Origin: Micrococcales bacterium
GTDB taxonomy: Bacteria; Actinomycetota; Actinomycetes; Actinomycetales; Dermatophilaceae
NCBI GenBank assembly: GCA_030452775.1
Contig: JAKDLQ010000006.1
Coordinates: 1-23,502 of the forward strand
Length of the DNA stretch: 23,502 nucleotides
Direction: 5' to 3'
Shown: in pieces, positions 7,308 to 14,592 of the stretch
How the letters are laid out: each line of letters starts with the position of its first letter
Numbering within the stretch: position 1 is the stretch's first letter
The notes under the pieces: generated by a model
What the model was told of the DNA's origin: nothing
Database searches by the model: none
Seen by the model: the letters and a program-made list of their open reading frames with translations, nothing else
Program-made: the position numbers and the translations under genes

Positions 7308-8495
7308 GTGGTGAGCCACATGCGGCGGCGATGGTTCCTGGTGGTGGTGGCGCTCTGGGTCATGCTCGTCAGCGGCTGCGGAGCTGCACCGTCGAATGCG
7401 GGCGCACCACGACCCGCGACACCTGCCGGGCTGGCTCACGTCACCTCGGCGGGCTCCCCGCACACATCGGCCACCGGCGCGGCGAGCGAAGGGCCGTCGG
7501 CCTCGGGCGCGCGCTCGAGCCCCACTCCTCCCCCGGACGGGACCGGCTCCACCGCACCGGCCGCCTTGAGGGAGTTGCTCACCGCCCCGGTGCCGTCCAT
7601 GTGCGGCCACCCGGCCGGCCGACTCGTCGACGGCGCGCTCCCCGGCATCGCGAGATACCGCGGCTATGTCCACCTCTTCACGGGAACGAAGCCGGATGAC
7701 CGCGTCGCACCGGTCCGGGTCGATCTCACGGGGGACGGCACCGACATCGCCGCCGTGGCAAGCTGCTCCCAGGGTGGCGTCGCCTGGCCGGAGTGGGTGC
7801 TGCTCTACAGCGAGAAGCCCCGGTTGCACCTCATCGGACAGTTCGATCTCGGGAGTATCGCGGCGACGGAGCACGCCACCGTGTCCGGCTTGGTGGTCAG
7901 CGGGGACGCGGTGCAGGTGCAGTGGGGCACGACCGACGGATGCTGCACGAACCCTCAGGAGTGGAGCGCGACACTCACGTCGAACGGCAGCAAGGCCACC
8001 GTGACCCGGGTGACACAGGTGGGCGGCGCGCCCGGGAGGACCGTTGACGTGCAGTCGATCCCCGGCGGCATCGCCGGCTTCGCGACGCCGTCGGGCAACA
8101 TCACCTGCATGATCATGGTCGAGGCGAAAGGTCGAGACCCCTCGGTCCGGTGCGACATCCGTGAGTTCACCTGGTCTCTCACCCGGCCCAGCAGTTGTCC
8201 GTTGGCCTATGGCCAGACCTTCCTGCTGTCAGAGCGCGCGCGGCTCGGGTGCGTCGGCGACACCGTTGAGGGCGTGGCGGCGCCTGGCACCCCGGAGACC
8301 TCATGGCGGGTACGCGGTCTCGACGCCACCATCTCGGTGCCCAGCGGGCGCGCGGTCACGCTGGGCTACGGCTCGGCAATGGAGGCGGGCGACCTTGTCT
8401 GCCGGAGCAGGCGCACCGCTCTGACGTGCACCAACGACCGGACCCACGCGTCGTTCACGCTGGCTCGGAACGACTACACGATCACCAACCGGTAG
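7308..8495 (+). CDS. Secreted lipoprotein with C-terminal DUF6636-like domain
   Basis: 395 residues. The N-terminus is a lipoprotein signal: RRRW, hydrophobic core, lipobox VSGC with Cys24 (counting from GTG at 7308). Residues 25-85 are a low-complexity Ala/Ser/Thr/Pro linker. A middle domain (about 92-235) contains VRVDLTGDGTD, WPEWVLLYS and CC at 212-213; I do not recognise it. From about 257, FATPSGNITCMI, RCDI, a series of Cys and a final TCTND...FTLARNDY pattern match the DUF6636 family of actinobacterial secreted proteins, probably disulfide-bonded. Function unknown. The start is uncertain: GAAGG precedes GTG 7308/7311; ATG at 7320 would also leave a complete signal peptide. Confidence 0.8.
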   Translation: MVSHMRRRWFLVVVALWVMLVSGCGAAPSNAGAPRPATPAGLAHVTSAGSPHTSATGAASEGPSASGARSSPTPPPDGTGSTAPAALRELLTAPVPSMCGHPAGRLVDGALPGIARYRGYVHLFTGTKPDDRVAPVRVDLTGDGTDIAAVASCSQGGVAWPEWVLLYSEKPRLHLIGQFDLGSIAATEHATVSGLVVSGDAVQVQWGTTDGCCTNPQEWSATLTSNGSKATVTRVTQVGGAPGRTVDVQSIPGGIAGFATPSGNITCMIMVEAKGRDPSVRCDIREFTWSLTRPSSCPLAYGQTFLLSERARLGCVGDTVEGVAAPGTPETSWRVRGLDATISVPSGRAVTLGYGSAMEAGDLVCRSRRTALTCTNDRTHASFTLARNDYTITNR

Positions 8496-8553
8496 ACCCG
8501 ACAGAGCAAGGGGTCTCGAACGCGGGACGAGCTGGTGACCCTCAACCGCGGAC

Positions 8554-8844
8554 TCACCGGCGCCGCAGGGGCTCCCGTTTCGGACGGACGCGTCGCTCGT
8601 AGTTGCCCATGTCGAGGGCGATGATGATCAGTTCTGCTCGCCGGATGTCAAGGATCACGCGGTAGTCGCCCACTCGCAGTCGCCATAGACCCGCGTATGG
8701 ACCAGATAGGGCCTCGCAGCGTGTCGTGGGATCGTCCAGGTTCTCCAACGCGGTGAGCGTCTTCAACACTCGCCTGGCGACCTGCCGGTCCAGCGTCTTC
8801 AACGCTCGGTCGAAGTCACGATCGGTGCGGATGGCCCACGTCAT
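8554..8844 (-). CDS. RelE/ParE-family toxin
   Basis: 96 residues, the usual size for the family. RelE-type toxins cleave mRNA on the ribosome. The fold signature is clear: DFDRALKTLD helix, a Leu-rich helix, then LSGPYAGLWRLRVGDYRVI with the conserved WRLRVGDYRV strand pair, and a C-terminal strand ending GNYERRVRP. Basic Arg residues in the last strands could serve RNA binding. Its ATG shares ATGA with the antitoxin stop upstream, the normal antitoxin-first order. The 58-bp gap downstream to the convergent lipoprotein holds nothing I can name. Confidence 0.9.
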   Translation of the reverse strand: MTWAIRTDRDFDRALKTLDRQVARRVLKTLTALENLDDPTTRCEALSGPYAGLWRLRVGDYRVILDIRRAELIIIALDMGNYERRVRPKREPLRRR

Positions 8845-9116
8845 GCAGGCTGGTCAGGCATCGCGTCCAGTTCCTCACGGCTGATGTCCATCTCAGACAT
8901 CAGATCGTCAATTGGCCGAGTCTCGCGCTGGCCGGCCCGAATCGCCTTCGCGTGGGTGACCAACCCGTAGGCATACTCCAGGTCGTCGACCCCGGCGGTG
9001 ACCAGCTCTCGCAGGTAGTAGCTCTTCGACCGTCCTGTGGCAGCTGCCAGCCGTGAGAGCCGTTCGTCGACCTCCACCGGGAGACGCAGAGACCGGGGAA
9101 CCTCTTTCATCGCCAC
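8841..9116 (-). CDS. Ribbon-helix-helix antitoxin of the RelE-type pair
   Basis: 91 residues. The N-terminal half (about 7-45) is a ribbon-helix-helix DNA-binding domain: SLRLPVEVDERLSRLAAATG, then SKSYYLRELV. The C-terminal acidic tail (about 60-91) would wrap and neutralise the toxin. GTG at 9116 is preferred over ATG at 9110 because GGAGG lies 6 nt upstream of the GTG. An iterated palindrome lies just upstream and should be its operator, so the pair is likely autorepressed. A transposase fragment next door suggests arrival by transfer. Confidence 0.88.
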   Translation of the reverse strand: MAMKEVPRSLRLPVEVDERLSRLAAATGRSKSYYLRELVTAGVDDLEYAYGLVTHAKAIRAGQRETRPIDDLMSEMDISREELDAMPDQPA

Positions 9117-9130
9117 AACAGACCTCCATA

Positions 9131-9151
9131 ACTACATGTAGTCACTACTAC
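9131..9151 (-). promoter_or_regulatory. Operator of the toxin-antitoxin operon
   Basis: ACTACATGTAGT (9131-9142) is a perfect 12-bp palindrome, and GTAGT-C-ACTAC (9138-9148) is a second one overlapping it. The result is three or more ACTAC/GTAGT half-sites in 21 bp, the layout typical of ribbon-helix-helix autorepressor operators. It sits 15 bp upstream of the antitoxin start. Confidence 0.65.
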
Positions 9152-9188
9152 GCCAGTCAGCACGTGGCCCACACCGCCACCGCCCCGC

Positions 9189-9428
9189 TCATCGATCCGC
9201 CACCCGACACGTCCCGCGTGCCGAGGTCGGAACCCGGCCGTGCCGGCTGTGGTGCTTCAGCAGTAGCGCGAATCCGAGCGCCGTGGCGCCCCGCTTGCCC
9301 TCCAACAGGAGCCGGCCCTCATCGAAGGTCCAGAACTTCACCAGTTCGCCGATGTCGTCCGTCAAGTGCTCGATGCCGAGCAAACATCGCCGTCCCATTG
9401 GGGCTGGTGACAGTACCGTTACCGACAC
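9189..9428 (-). pseudogene. Fragment of Tn3-family transposase N-terminal region
   Basis: A 79-codon open frame whose middle reads FWTFDEGRLLLEGKRGATALGFALLLKHHSRHGR. That resembles the DUF4158 N-terminal domain of Tn3-type transposases, with the KRGATxLGFALLLK signature. Full proteins are close to 1000 residues, so more than 90% is missing. After HGRVP the sequence diverges into unrelated residues, which marks the break. No Tn3 inverted repeats are evident nearby. The rest of 9143-9549 shows no gene. Confidence 0.6.
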
Positions 9429-9549
9429 CCCGGCAAGGGCGCGCCCATGGACAGTCGTTCACGACCGAGGTGACCGGGCCCCGACTCGTTTGCCACAATG
9501 GCTCGTGTGCGCCTTGCCGCGCGCCTCACTCCTCGTGATTGGACTGCCC

Positions 9550-10806
9550 ATGATCGACCGACCGACGTTCAAGCCCTCCCGCCGTGGCTACGACCCTGAG
9601 GAGGTCGACGCCTTCATCGGCAACCTCAACCGGACCGTGACGGCCGCGAAGAAGGACGCCTCCGAGCGAAGCGTCGAACTGACCCGGCTCAACGCCACGC
9701 TCACCGACCTGCGCTCACAGCTCGGGCAACAGTCCCGGGTCATGGCCGAGATGAAGAAGGCAGCCTCTCCGGCACCGAGGCAGACGTTCGCGGAGATCGG
9801 CGAACGGATCGGCCAGATGCTGACGCTCGCTGACGCCGAGGCCGCACAGATGCGAGCCGACGCCCGGGCCGATGCCAATGCCATCCGTGAAAAGGTCGAC
9901 AAGGACGTTGCCGAGCGGGAGTCCGCGACGAAGGCGATGGCGGAGGAGTCGCGCGCCAAGGCAGAGGAGGAGGCCGTGCGCATCATCGCAGAAGCCACGC
10001 GTTCGGCTCGGCAGATCGTGGCCGAGGCGCAGGGGCTTGCCGCGGCACAGCAGCGTGAAGCGGCCGCGGAGTACGAGGCACACCGATCGAGGGCGACGGC
10101 CGCGACGGCCGAACTCGAGACTCTGCTGGCCGCACGACGCGACCAGGCGGCCGCTGATTTCACCTCGCGGCGCGAGGCGGCACAGGCGACTCTGAAGGAC
10201 CTAGCCGCTCAGGCGGACGAGCTCCGCGCCCGGGCCGAGGCCGACGCCCAGGAGATCCGCGACAAGGCCCGGGCGCGTCTCGATGCTGCCCTGGCCGAGG
10301 CCGAGCAGGTCGTCTCGGAGGCCCGTGAGCACGCCTCACGGCTGCGGGAGGAGTCCAGCCGCGAACTCGCTGCGGCAACCGCCCAGCGCGACAGCATCAC
10401 CGGCCAACTGGCCAATGTGCGTCAGATGCTCGGGACGCTCGGGGCCGAGGCTGCCGGCCGGACCGGCGGCGACGACCAGCCGGCCAGCGCTTCCCCTGCG
10501 TCGACATCTCCCGACTCCAAGCCATCCTCGGTCCCGAAGCGCGACGGCGCGCCGAAGCGGGGCGATGCGCCCGACTCGGCTGCCTCGACACCCTCGGGGC
10601 GCTCGCCAGCATCCGCCAAGCTGGAGCCCACCGACTCGTCCGGCAAGGCCACCCCCGCGGAGCCGGAACCCACCGACTCGTCCGGCAAGGCCACCCCCGC
10701 GGAGCCGGAGCCCACCGACTCGTCCGGCAAGGCCGCACCGTCATCCCCGTCCTCGCTGGCCAAGACCAAGCAACTGCCCCTCACCCGCACCTCCCCCGAC
10801 CGCTGA
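9550..10806 (+). CDS. DivIVA/FilP-like coiled-coil protein
   Basis: 418 residues, cytoplasmic. The N-terminus (KPSRRGYDPEEVDAFI, residues 8-23) is the conserved start of DivIVA-domain proteins. From about 30 to 300 it is an Ala/Glu/Arg/Lys-rich coiled coil, including FAEIGERIGQML and AEAAQMRADARADA, which recalls actinobacterial Scy/FilP-type 'cellulose-binding' filament proteins involved in polar growth and cell shape. Residues 310-418 are a low-complexity Ser/Pro/Ala tail with a 14-residue repeat. I start at ATG 9550 because this gives the DivIVA N-terminus; the longer open frame back to 9283 is unsupported. No strong Shine-Dalgarno. Its role is inferred from architecture only. Confidence 0.82.
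   Translation: MIDRPTFKPSRRGYDPEEVDAFIGNLNRTVTAAKKDASERSVELTRLNATLTDLRSQLGQQSRVMAEMKKAASPAPRQTFAEIGERIGQMLTLADAEAAQMRADARADANAIREKVDKDVAERESATKAMAEESRAKAEEEAVRIIAEATRSARQIVAEAQGLAAAQQREAAAEYEAHRSRATAATAELETLLAARRDQAAADFTSRREAAQATLKDLAAQADELRARAEADAQEIRDKARARLDAALAEAEQVVSEAREHASRLREESSRELAAATAQRDSITGQLANVRQMLGTLGAEAAGRTGGDDQPASASPASTSPDSKPSSVPKRDGAPKRGDAPDSAASTPSGRSPASAKLEPTDSSGKATPAEPEPTDSSGKATPAEPEPTDSSGKAAPSSPSSLAKTKQLPLTRTSPDR
10624..10737 (+). repeat. 42-bp tandem repeat in the DivIVA-like tail
   Basis: Copies at 10624-10665, 10666-10707 and a partial third at 10708-10737, nearly identical in DNA. Each encodes EPTDSSGKATPAEP. The unit is a multiple of three, so copy-number change keeps the frame. 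Confidence 0.9.
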
Positions 10807-10811
10807 CGCCG

Positions 10812-10881
10812 CAACACACCGAGTAATCGACAACCCCAGCTGGAAATAACCGGTGGGAGTTGCCTACTGCTCGGTGTGTTG
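10812..10881. terminator. Bidirectional terminator-like inverted repeat
   Basis: Perfect 12-bp arms CAACACACCGAG (10812-10823) and CTCGGTGTGTTG (10870-10881) enclose a second, weaker pairing (CAAC 10831-10834 with GTTG 10859-10862). It lies between the convergent stops of the DivIVA-like gene (6 bp away) and prcA (26 bp away), so it can serve both. Confidence 0.7.
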
Positions 10882-10906
10882 GGGTGCCTCGGTGCTGAGT
10901 GGGAGG

Positions 10907-11755
10907 TCAGACCGGACCGGCCAGGCCGCCCGCGTCCCCGCGTGCGTCCGGTTCGCCGTCCGTCGATGGAGCCGCAGCGTCGTCGGGCTGCCCGCTGAGG
11001 ACCTCCGGGTGGCCAACGTGTGCTTCGTCGGAGGCCGGTGCGTTCGCCGTCGAGTCCTGCGCGCTCAACAGCCGCTCCAGCAGCGGCCGCACGATCCGGC
11101 GGAAGGCTCGTCGAGGCCGCTCCCGATCGAGCACCGCGACCTCGAGCTGGTCGGCGCTGAGCGTTCGCGGATCACCGCCCTCCTCTGGTTTGGCGCTGAG
11201 GACCTCAACGGCGATCCGCAGCGCCTCACCCAACGTCAGACCGGGGCGCCAGGCCTGGGTCATCATCTCCTCGGCCCGGTCGCTCGCGCCGCCCATGGCG
11301 ACGAATCCCTGCTCATCCGCCACGGAGCCGTCGTAGGTGAGCCGGAAGATCTGATCGCTGTCCGGGACGGTACCGACCTCGGCCACGACGATTTCGATCT
11401 CGAATGGTTTCGACTCCTGGGTGAAAACGGCGCCGAGCGTCTGGGCGTAGGTGTTGGCGAGGGCCCGGGCCGTGACGTCGGCGCGATCGTAGGAGTAGCC
11501 GCGTACGTCGGCGTACCGGATCCCCGCCACCCGCAGACTCTCGAACTCGTTGTATCGGCCAACCGCGGCGAAGCCGATCCGGTCGTAGATCTCCGAAACC
11601 TTGTGCAGCGCCCTGGAGGGGTTCTCGGCCACGAAGGCGATGCCCTTGTCATAGCCCAGGACGATGACCGATCGGCCACGAGCAATCCCCTTGCGCGCGA
11701 AATCCGCCCGATCCTTCATCATCTGCTCGGGGGGGACGTAGAACGGTATGGTCAT
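10907..11755 (-). CDS. prcA: Proteasome alpha subunit
   Basis: 282 residues. Forms the outer heptameric rings of the 20S proteasome that gate substrate entry and bind ARC. N-terminal FYVPPEQMMKDRADFARKGIARGRS is the family start with the H0 helix and gate region; GYDKGIAFVAEN, the YDRIGFAAVGRYNEFE strand-turn and the rest of the Ntn-hydrolase fold follow to about 235. As expected for alpha subunits it lacks the catalytic Thr. The last 45 residues are an acidic, Ala/Asp-rich disordered tail. The ATG shares ATGA with the prcB stop and has a G-rich Shine-Dalgarno in prcB. Confidence 0.97.
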   Translation of the reverse strand: MTIPFYVPPEQMMKDRADFARKGIARGRSVIVLGYDKGIAFVAENPSRALHKVSEIYDRIGFAAVGRYNEFESLRVAGIRYADVRGYSYDRADVTARALANTYAQTLGAVFTQESKPFEIEIVVAEVGTVPDSDQIFRLTYDGSVADEQGFVAMGGASDRAEEMMTQAWRPGLTLGEALRIAVEVLSAKPEEGGDPRTLSADQLEVAVLDRERPRRAFRRIVRPLLERLLSAQDSTANAPASDEAHVGHPEVLSGQPDDAAAPSTDGEPDARGDAGGLAGPV

Positions 11756-12585
11756 CGGGCGCCCCCCGGGTTGCCACGGCGGGCTTCGATGACGGACTCG
11801 ACAACCGTGCTGAGCGTGTCTTCGGGCACGAAGTGGACCCCGTTGCGGTCGATGACGGCAACCGTGGGCCAGATCTGACGGCCGACGTCGGGGCCGCCGG
11901 TAGCGGCGTCGTCGTCGGCCGCATCGTAGAGCGCCTCGACGGCGATCGAGATGGCTCGATCCTCCGCCATCCCCGGTCGCCAGAGCTTCTTCAGCGCACC
12001 GCGGGCGAAGAGCGAGCCGGACCCGATGCAGTGGTGACCGGCCTCGGTGTAACAGCCGCCGGTGACGTCGTAGGAGAAGATCCGCCCGACTTCCTCCTCG
12101 ACGTCGAACCCGGCATAGATCGGTATCATCGTCAGGCCCTGCATGGCCAGGCCGAGGTTGCCGCGGATCATCGAGGCGAGGCGGTTTGCCTTGCCTTCGA
12201 GGGACATGATCGCTCCCTCGATCTTCTCGTAGTGCTCGAGCTCGACCTGGTAGAGCCGGACGAGCTCGATAGCGATGCCCGCGGTCCCGGCGATCCCGAC
12301 TGCGGAGTAGCCGTCGGCTGCGAAGACCTTCTCCATGTCCCGGTTGGCGATGACGTTGCCCATCGTGGCGCGCCGGTCGCCGGCCATGATCGCACCGCCC
12401 TCGTGCAGCAGCGCGAGCACCGTCGTGCCGTGGGGTGCATCGATGCTCGCACCCACCGGCAGCGGCCGCCGACCCGGCAACAGCTCCGGCCGGTGGCTTC
12501 CGACGAACTCGGCGAAGGATGAGGACCCGGTCGCGAGATAGGCATCATCCAGACGGCGCCATCGCGTGGATGACCCGTCGCTCAC
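11752..12585 (-). CDS. prcB: Proteasome beta subunit, catalytic
   Basis: 277 residues. The inner-ring protease subunit. A 53-residue propeptide ends at Gly53; autocleavage exposes Thr54 (GTTVLALL). Taking Thr54 as residue 1, Asp17 (Asp70) and Lys33 (Lys86) are both in place, so the active site is complete. The propeptide includes LPVGASIDAPHG close to the cleavage site. The GTG start shares GTGA with the pup stop, and AGAAGG within the pup 3' end is its Shine-Dalgarno. Pup, prcB and prcA therefore form one tightly coupled operon. Confidence 0.97.
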   Translation of the reverse strand: MSDGSSTRWRRLDDAYLATGSSSFAEFVGSHRPELLPGRRPLPVGASIDAPHGTTVLALLHEGGAIMAGDRRATMGNVIANRDMEKVFAADGYSAVGIAGTAGIAIELVRLYQVELEHYEKIEGAIMSLEGKANRLASMIRGNLGLAMQGLTMIPIYAGFDVEEEVGRIFSYDVTGGCYTEAGHHCIGSGSLFARGALKKLWRPGMAEDRAISIAVEALYDAADDDAATGGPDVGRQIWPTVAVIDRNGVHFVPEDTLSTVVESVIEARRGNPGGAR

Positions 12586-12788
12586 TGGCCGCCCTTCTGG
12601 ACGAAGCCTCGGACGAACTCCTCCGCGTTGGACTCCAGGACGCCGTCGATCTCGTCGAGGACGCTGTCGATGTCGTCGGTGAGGCCCTCTTTGACCGCGG
12701 CGCCGGCGGGCGGAGCCGGGGGTGGCTCGGGAGCCTCGGGCGGCTCTCCTTCACGATGCTGTGACCTGGCATGCTCTTGCGCCGGCAT
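12582..12788 (-). CDS. pup: Pup, prokaryotic ubiquitin-like protein
   Basis: 68 residues. A small, mostly disordered modifier attached to lysines of proteins destined for the proteasome. Residues 12-30 are Pro/Glu/Ala-rich; 34-63 hold the amphipathic helix that binds ARC and PafA/Dop; the end is FVQKGGQ. The terminal Gln means Dop must deamidate it before PafA can use it. The ATG at 12788 is chosen because GGGAGGT lies 5 nt upstream; a reading from 12821 would add 11 residues and begins almost on the -10 box. First gene of the pup-prcB-prcA operon. Confidence 0.97.
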   Translation of the reverse strand: MPAQEHARSQHREGEPPEAPEPPPAPPAGAAVKEGLTDDIDSVLDEIDGVLESNAEEFVRGFVQKGGQ

Positions 12789-12822
12789 GGCTACCTCCCG
12801 TGCTGCGGTGATGTCTCTCATA

Positions 12823-12834
12823 CGAGCCTAACCC
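12823..12834 (-). promoter_or_regulatory. Promoter core of pup-prcBA, shared with arc
   Basis: Minus-strand GGGTTAGGCTCG contains the -10 candidate TAGGCT (12830-12825), about 36 nt upstream of the pup ATG. The same 12 bases occur upstream of arc. No good -35 hexamer is visible. It separates pup-prcBA transcription from dop. Confidence 0.55.
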
Positions 12835-12861
12835 TTGGGCCAGGCCCGCGACGGCGGCAGG

Positions 12862-12887
12862 GCGGCATACGGTCACGTGCGGTGACC
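12862..12887 (-). terminator. dop terminator hairpin plus CCGTATGCCGC word
   Basis: Read on the minus strand, GGTCAC-CGCAC-GTGACC (12887-12871) begins 4 nt after the dop stop and is followed at once by CCGTATGCCGC (12872-12862), the dispersed word also found after other genes. No U-tract. Confidence 0.55.
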
Positions 12888-12891
12888 CTCG

Positions 12892-14418
12892 TCAGCTCTC
12901 GGCCGGCCCGGCCAGCCCGGTGAGCAAAGTCGAGACGTCGGCGCTCTCGTCGATGAGGATCCCTACCTGCTCGCGGGTACCGCGCTCGGGCTCGAGGATG
13001 GGGACGCGCTGCAGGCTCGATCGTCCCGGCACCTCGAAGACCACCGAGTCCCAGCTCGCCGAGACCACCGCAGGGGAGAACCGGCTGACGCACCGGCCCC
13101 GGAACCACGCGCGGGTGTCCTCGGGCGGCGTGTCGCGGGCCGCCCGGATCTCCTCGGGTGCGACGAGCTCACGTGTCCGGCCCCGGTCGCGGAGCCGATG
13201 GACCAGTCCCTTCTCCGGACGGACATCGGCCCACTGAAGGTCGATCGCGGCGATCCGGTGATCGTCCCAGTCGAGTCGGTCGCGGGACCGGTAGCTCTCG
13301 AGCAGTTGGAGCTTCGCGACCCAGTCGATGTCCCTCGCGCAGGACATGACGTCGGTGCCGAGCCGGGTCAGGGCCTCGGCCCAGAGGGTCATCACCTGTT
13401 CGGTCGCCCCGGGCACCGGGTCGTTGCCGCGGCGATCGAGCCACGCCCTCGCGGCATCGTGATACATCCACTGCACGTCCAGGCCGGTCACGTGGCGCCC
13501 GTCGAGGAGTTCGACCGTTGCCTTGAGGCCGGGATCGTGGGAGATGGTCTGCAAGGCTTGCACCGGACGCCGCATCGACCAGTCCTGTGTCAGGTGGCCG
13601 GTCTCGATCATCCCGAGCACGAGGGAGGTGGTGCCGAGTTTGAGCAAGGACGCGACGTCGAACTGGTTGGCGTCACCGATGATGACGTGCAGCCGCCGGT
13701 AGAGGTCCGCGACGGCGTGCGGCTCGTCGCGTGTGTTGATGATCGGACGTTTGAGCGTCGTCTCCAACCCCACCTCGGCCTCGAAGAAGTCGGCCCGCTG
13801 GGAGATCTGGTATCCGGCCACCCGTGAGTCGACGCCGAGCCCGACGCGACCCGCGCCGCAGATGACCTGACGGGTGACGAAGAATGGGATGAGGTGGCGC
13901 ACGATGTCGGGGAAGGCGGTGCGCCGTGGCATCAGGTAGTTCTCGTGTGTCCCGTAGGACTGCCCCTTGCCGTCCGTGTTGTTCTTGTAGAGGTTGACCG
14001 GTCGCTCGCCGGGGCGCTCGGCGAGCAGCCGCACCGATTCGAGGGCCACCGTCTCTCCGGCCCGGTCCCAGATCACGGCGTCGCGTGGCGTCGTCACCTC
14101 GGGCGAGCTGTACTCGGGATGGGCGTGATCGACGTAGTAGCGCGCGCCATTGGGCAGCACGACGTTGGCCAGCGTCGGATCCTCGACATCGGTCAGGTGG
14201 CTCGCGTCAGCGTCACTGCGGCTCAGGTGCCAACCGCGGGCATCGTGCAGCGGGTCCTCGAAGGCGTAGTCCCAGCTGGTCTGGTTGGACCGGATCCCGA
14301 GGGCGGCGGCATAGACGCTGACGACCTGTCCGGACAGGAGCATGGGGTTGGCCATGGGGTCCCCCGGCACCGAGATGCCGTACTCGGTCTCGATCCCCAT
14401 GATCCGCCGCACCGTCAT
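12892..14418 (-). CDS. dop: Dop, Pup deamidase/depupylase
   Basis: 508 residues. Converts the C-terminal Gln of Pup to Glu and also removes Pup from substrates. It is a paralogue of PafA with the same fold: IMGIETEYG at residues 6-14 (Glu10), catalytic Asp97 in YYVDHAHPEYSSPE, YKNNTDGKGQSYGTHENY and the C-terminal domain. The extra segment at about 42-80, absent from PafA, is the Dop-loop. Start 14418 gives the exact family N-terminus; the open frame continues 40 codons upstream into non-conserved sequence. TATGGT lies 6 nt before the ATG, so it is probably leaderless. Downstream, about 100 bp separates it from pup. Confidence 0.97.
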   Translation of the reverse strand: MTVRRIMGIETEYGISVPGDPMANPMLLSGQVVSVYAAALGIRSNQTSWDYAFEDPLHDARGWHLSRSDADASHLTDVEDPTLANVVLPNGARYYVDHAHPEYSSPEVTTPRDAVIWDRAGETVALESVRLLAERPGERPVNLYKNNTDGKGQSYGTHENYLMPRRTAFPDIVRHLIPFFVTRQVICGAGRVGLGVDSRVAGYQISQRADFFEAEVGLETTLKRPIINTRDEPHAVADLYRRLHVIIGDANQFDVASLLKLGTTSLVLGMIETGHLTQDWSMRRPVQALQTISHDPGLKATVELLDGRHVTGLDVQWMYHDAARAWLDRRGNDPVPGATEQVMTLWAEALTRLGTDVMSCARDIDWVAKLQLLESYRSRDRLDWDDHRIAAIDLQWADVRPEKGLVHRLRDRGRTRELVAPEEIRAARDTPPEDTRAWFRGRCVSRFSPAVVSASWDSVVFEVPGRSSLQRVPILEPERGTREQVGILIDESADVSTLLTGLAGPAES

Positions 14419-14424
14419 GCCTCG

Positions 14425-14430
14425 ACCATA
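14425..14430 (-). promoter_or_regulatory. -10 box of dop, leaderless arrangement
   Basis: TATGGT on the minus strand, then CGAGGC, then ATG. Same spacing as at pafA. No separate Shine-Dalgarno at useful distance. Confidence 0.5.
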
Positions 14431-14552
14431 ACCGCAGGACGCACGCAGCAGTCGGGGAGAGCTGGCGACGGGGGTAGCGACCCCGGGATCGCAACTGCGG
14501 AGTCGGACAGGTGGCCGCCGGGCCGATCCACCCAGCACCGGTCAACGTCCAC

Positions 14553-14558
14553 TAGTGT
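14553..14558 (+). promoter_or_regulatory. -10 box of the PRPP synthetase gene
   Basis: TAGTGT, 34 nt upstream of the GTG start, with AGAGGA at 14580-14585 as Shine-Dalgarno. Divergent from the dop promoter 120 bp away. Confidence 0.45.
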
Positions 14559-14592
14559 GCGGGGGGACGCGGACGACGAGAGGATCCAGCCC

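Noticed and set aside
10812..10881. Integron attC-like site.
   Set aside because: The arms are perfectly paired and the ends do not match the attC R-box consensus. Position between convergent stops fits a terminator.
12789..12821. 11-residue N-terminal extension of Pup from ATG 12821.
   Set aside because: That ATG begins 3 nt after the -10 box, while ATG 12788 has a strong Shine-Dalgarno.
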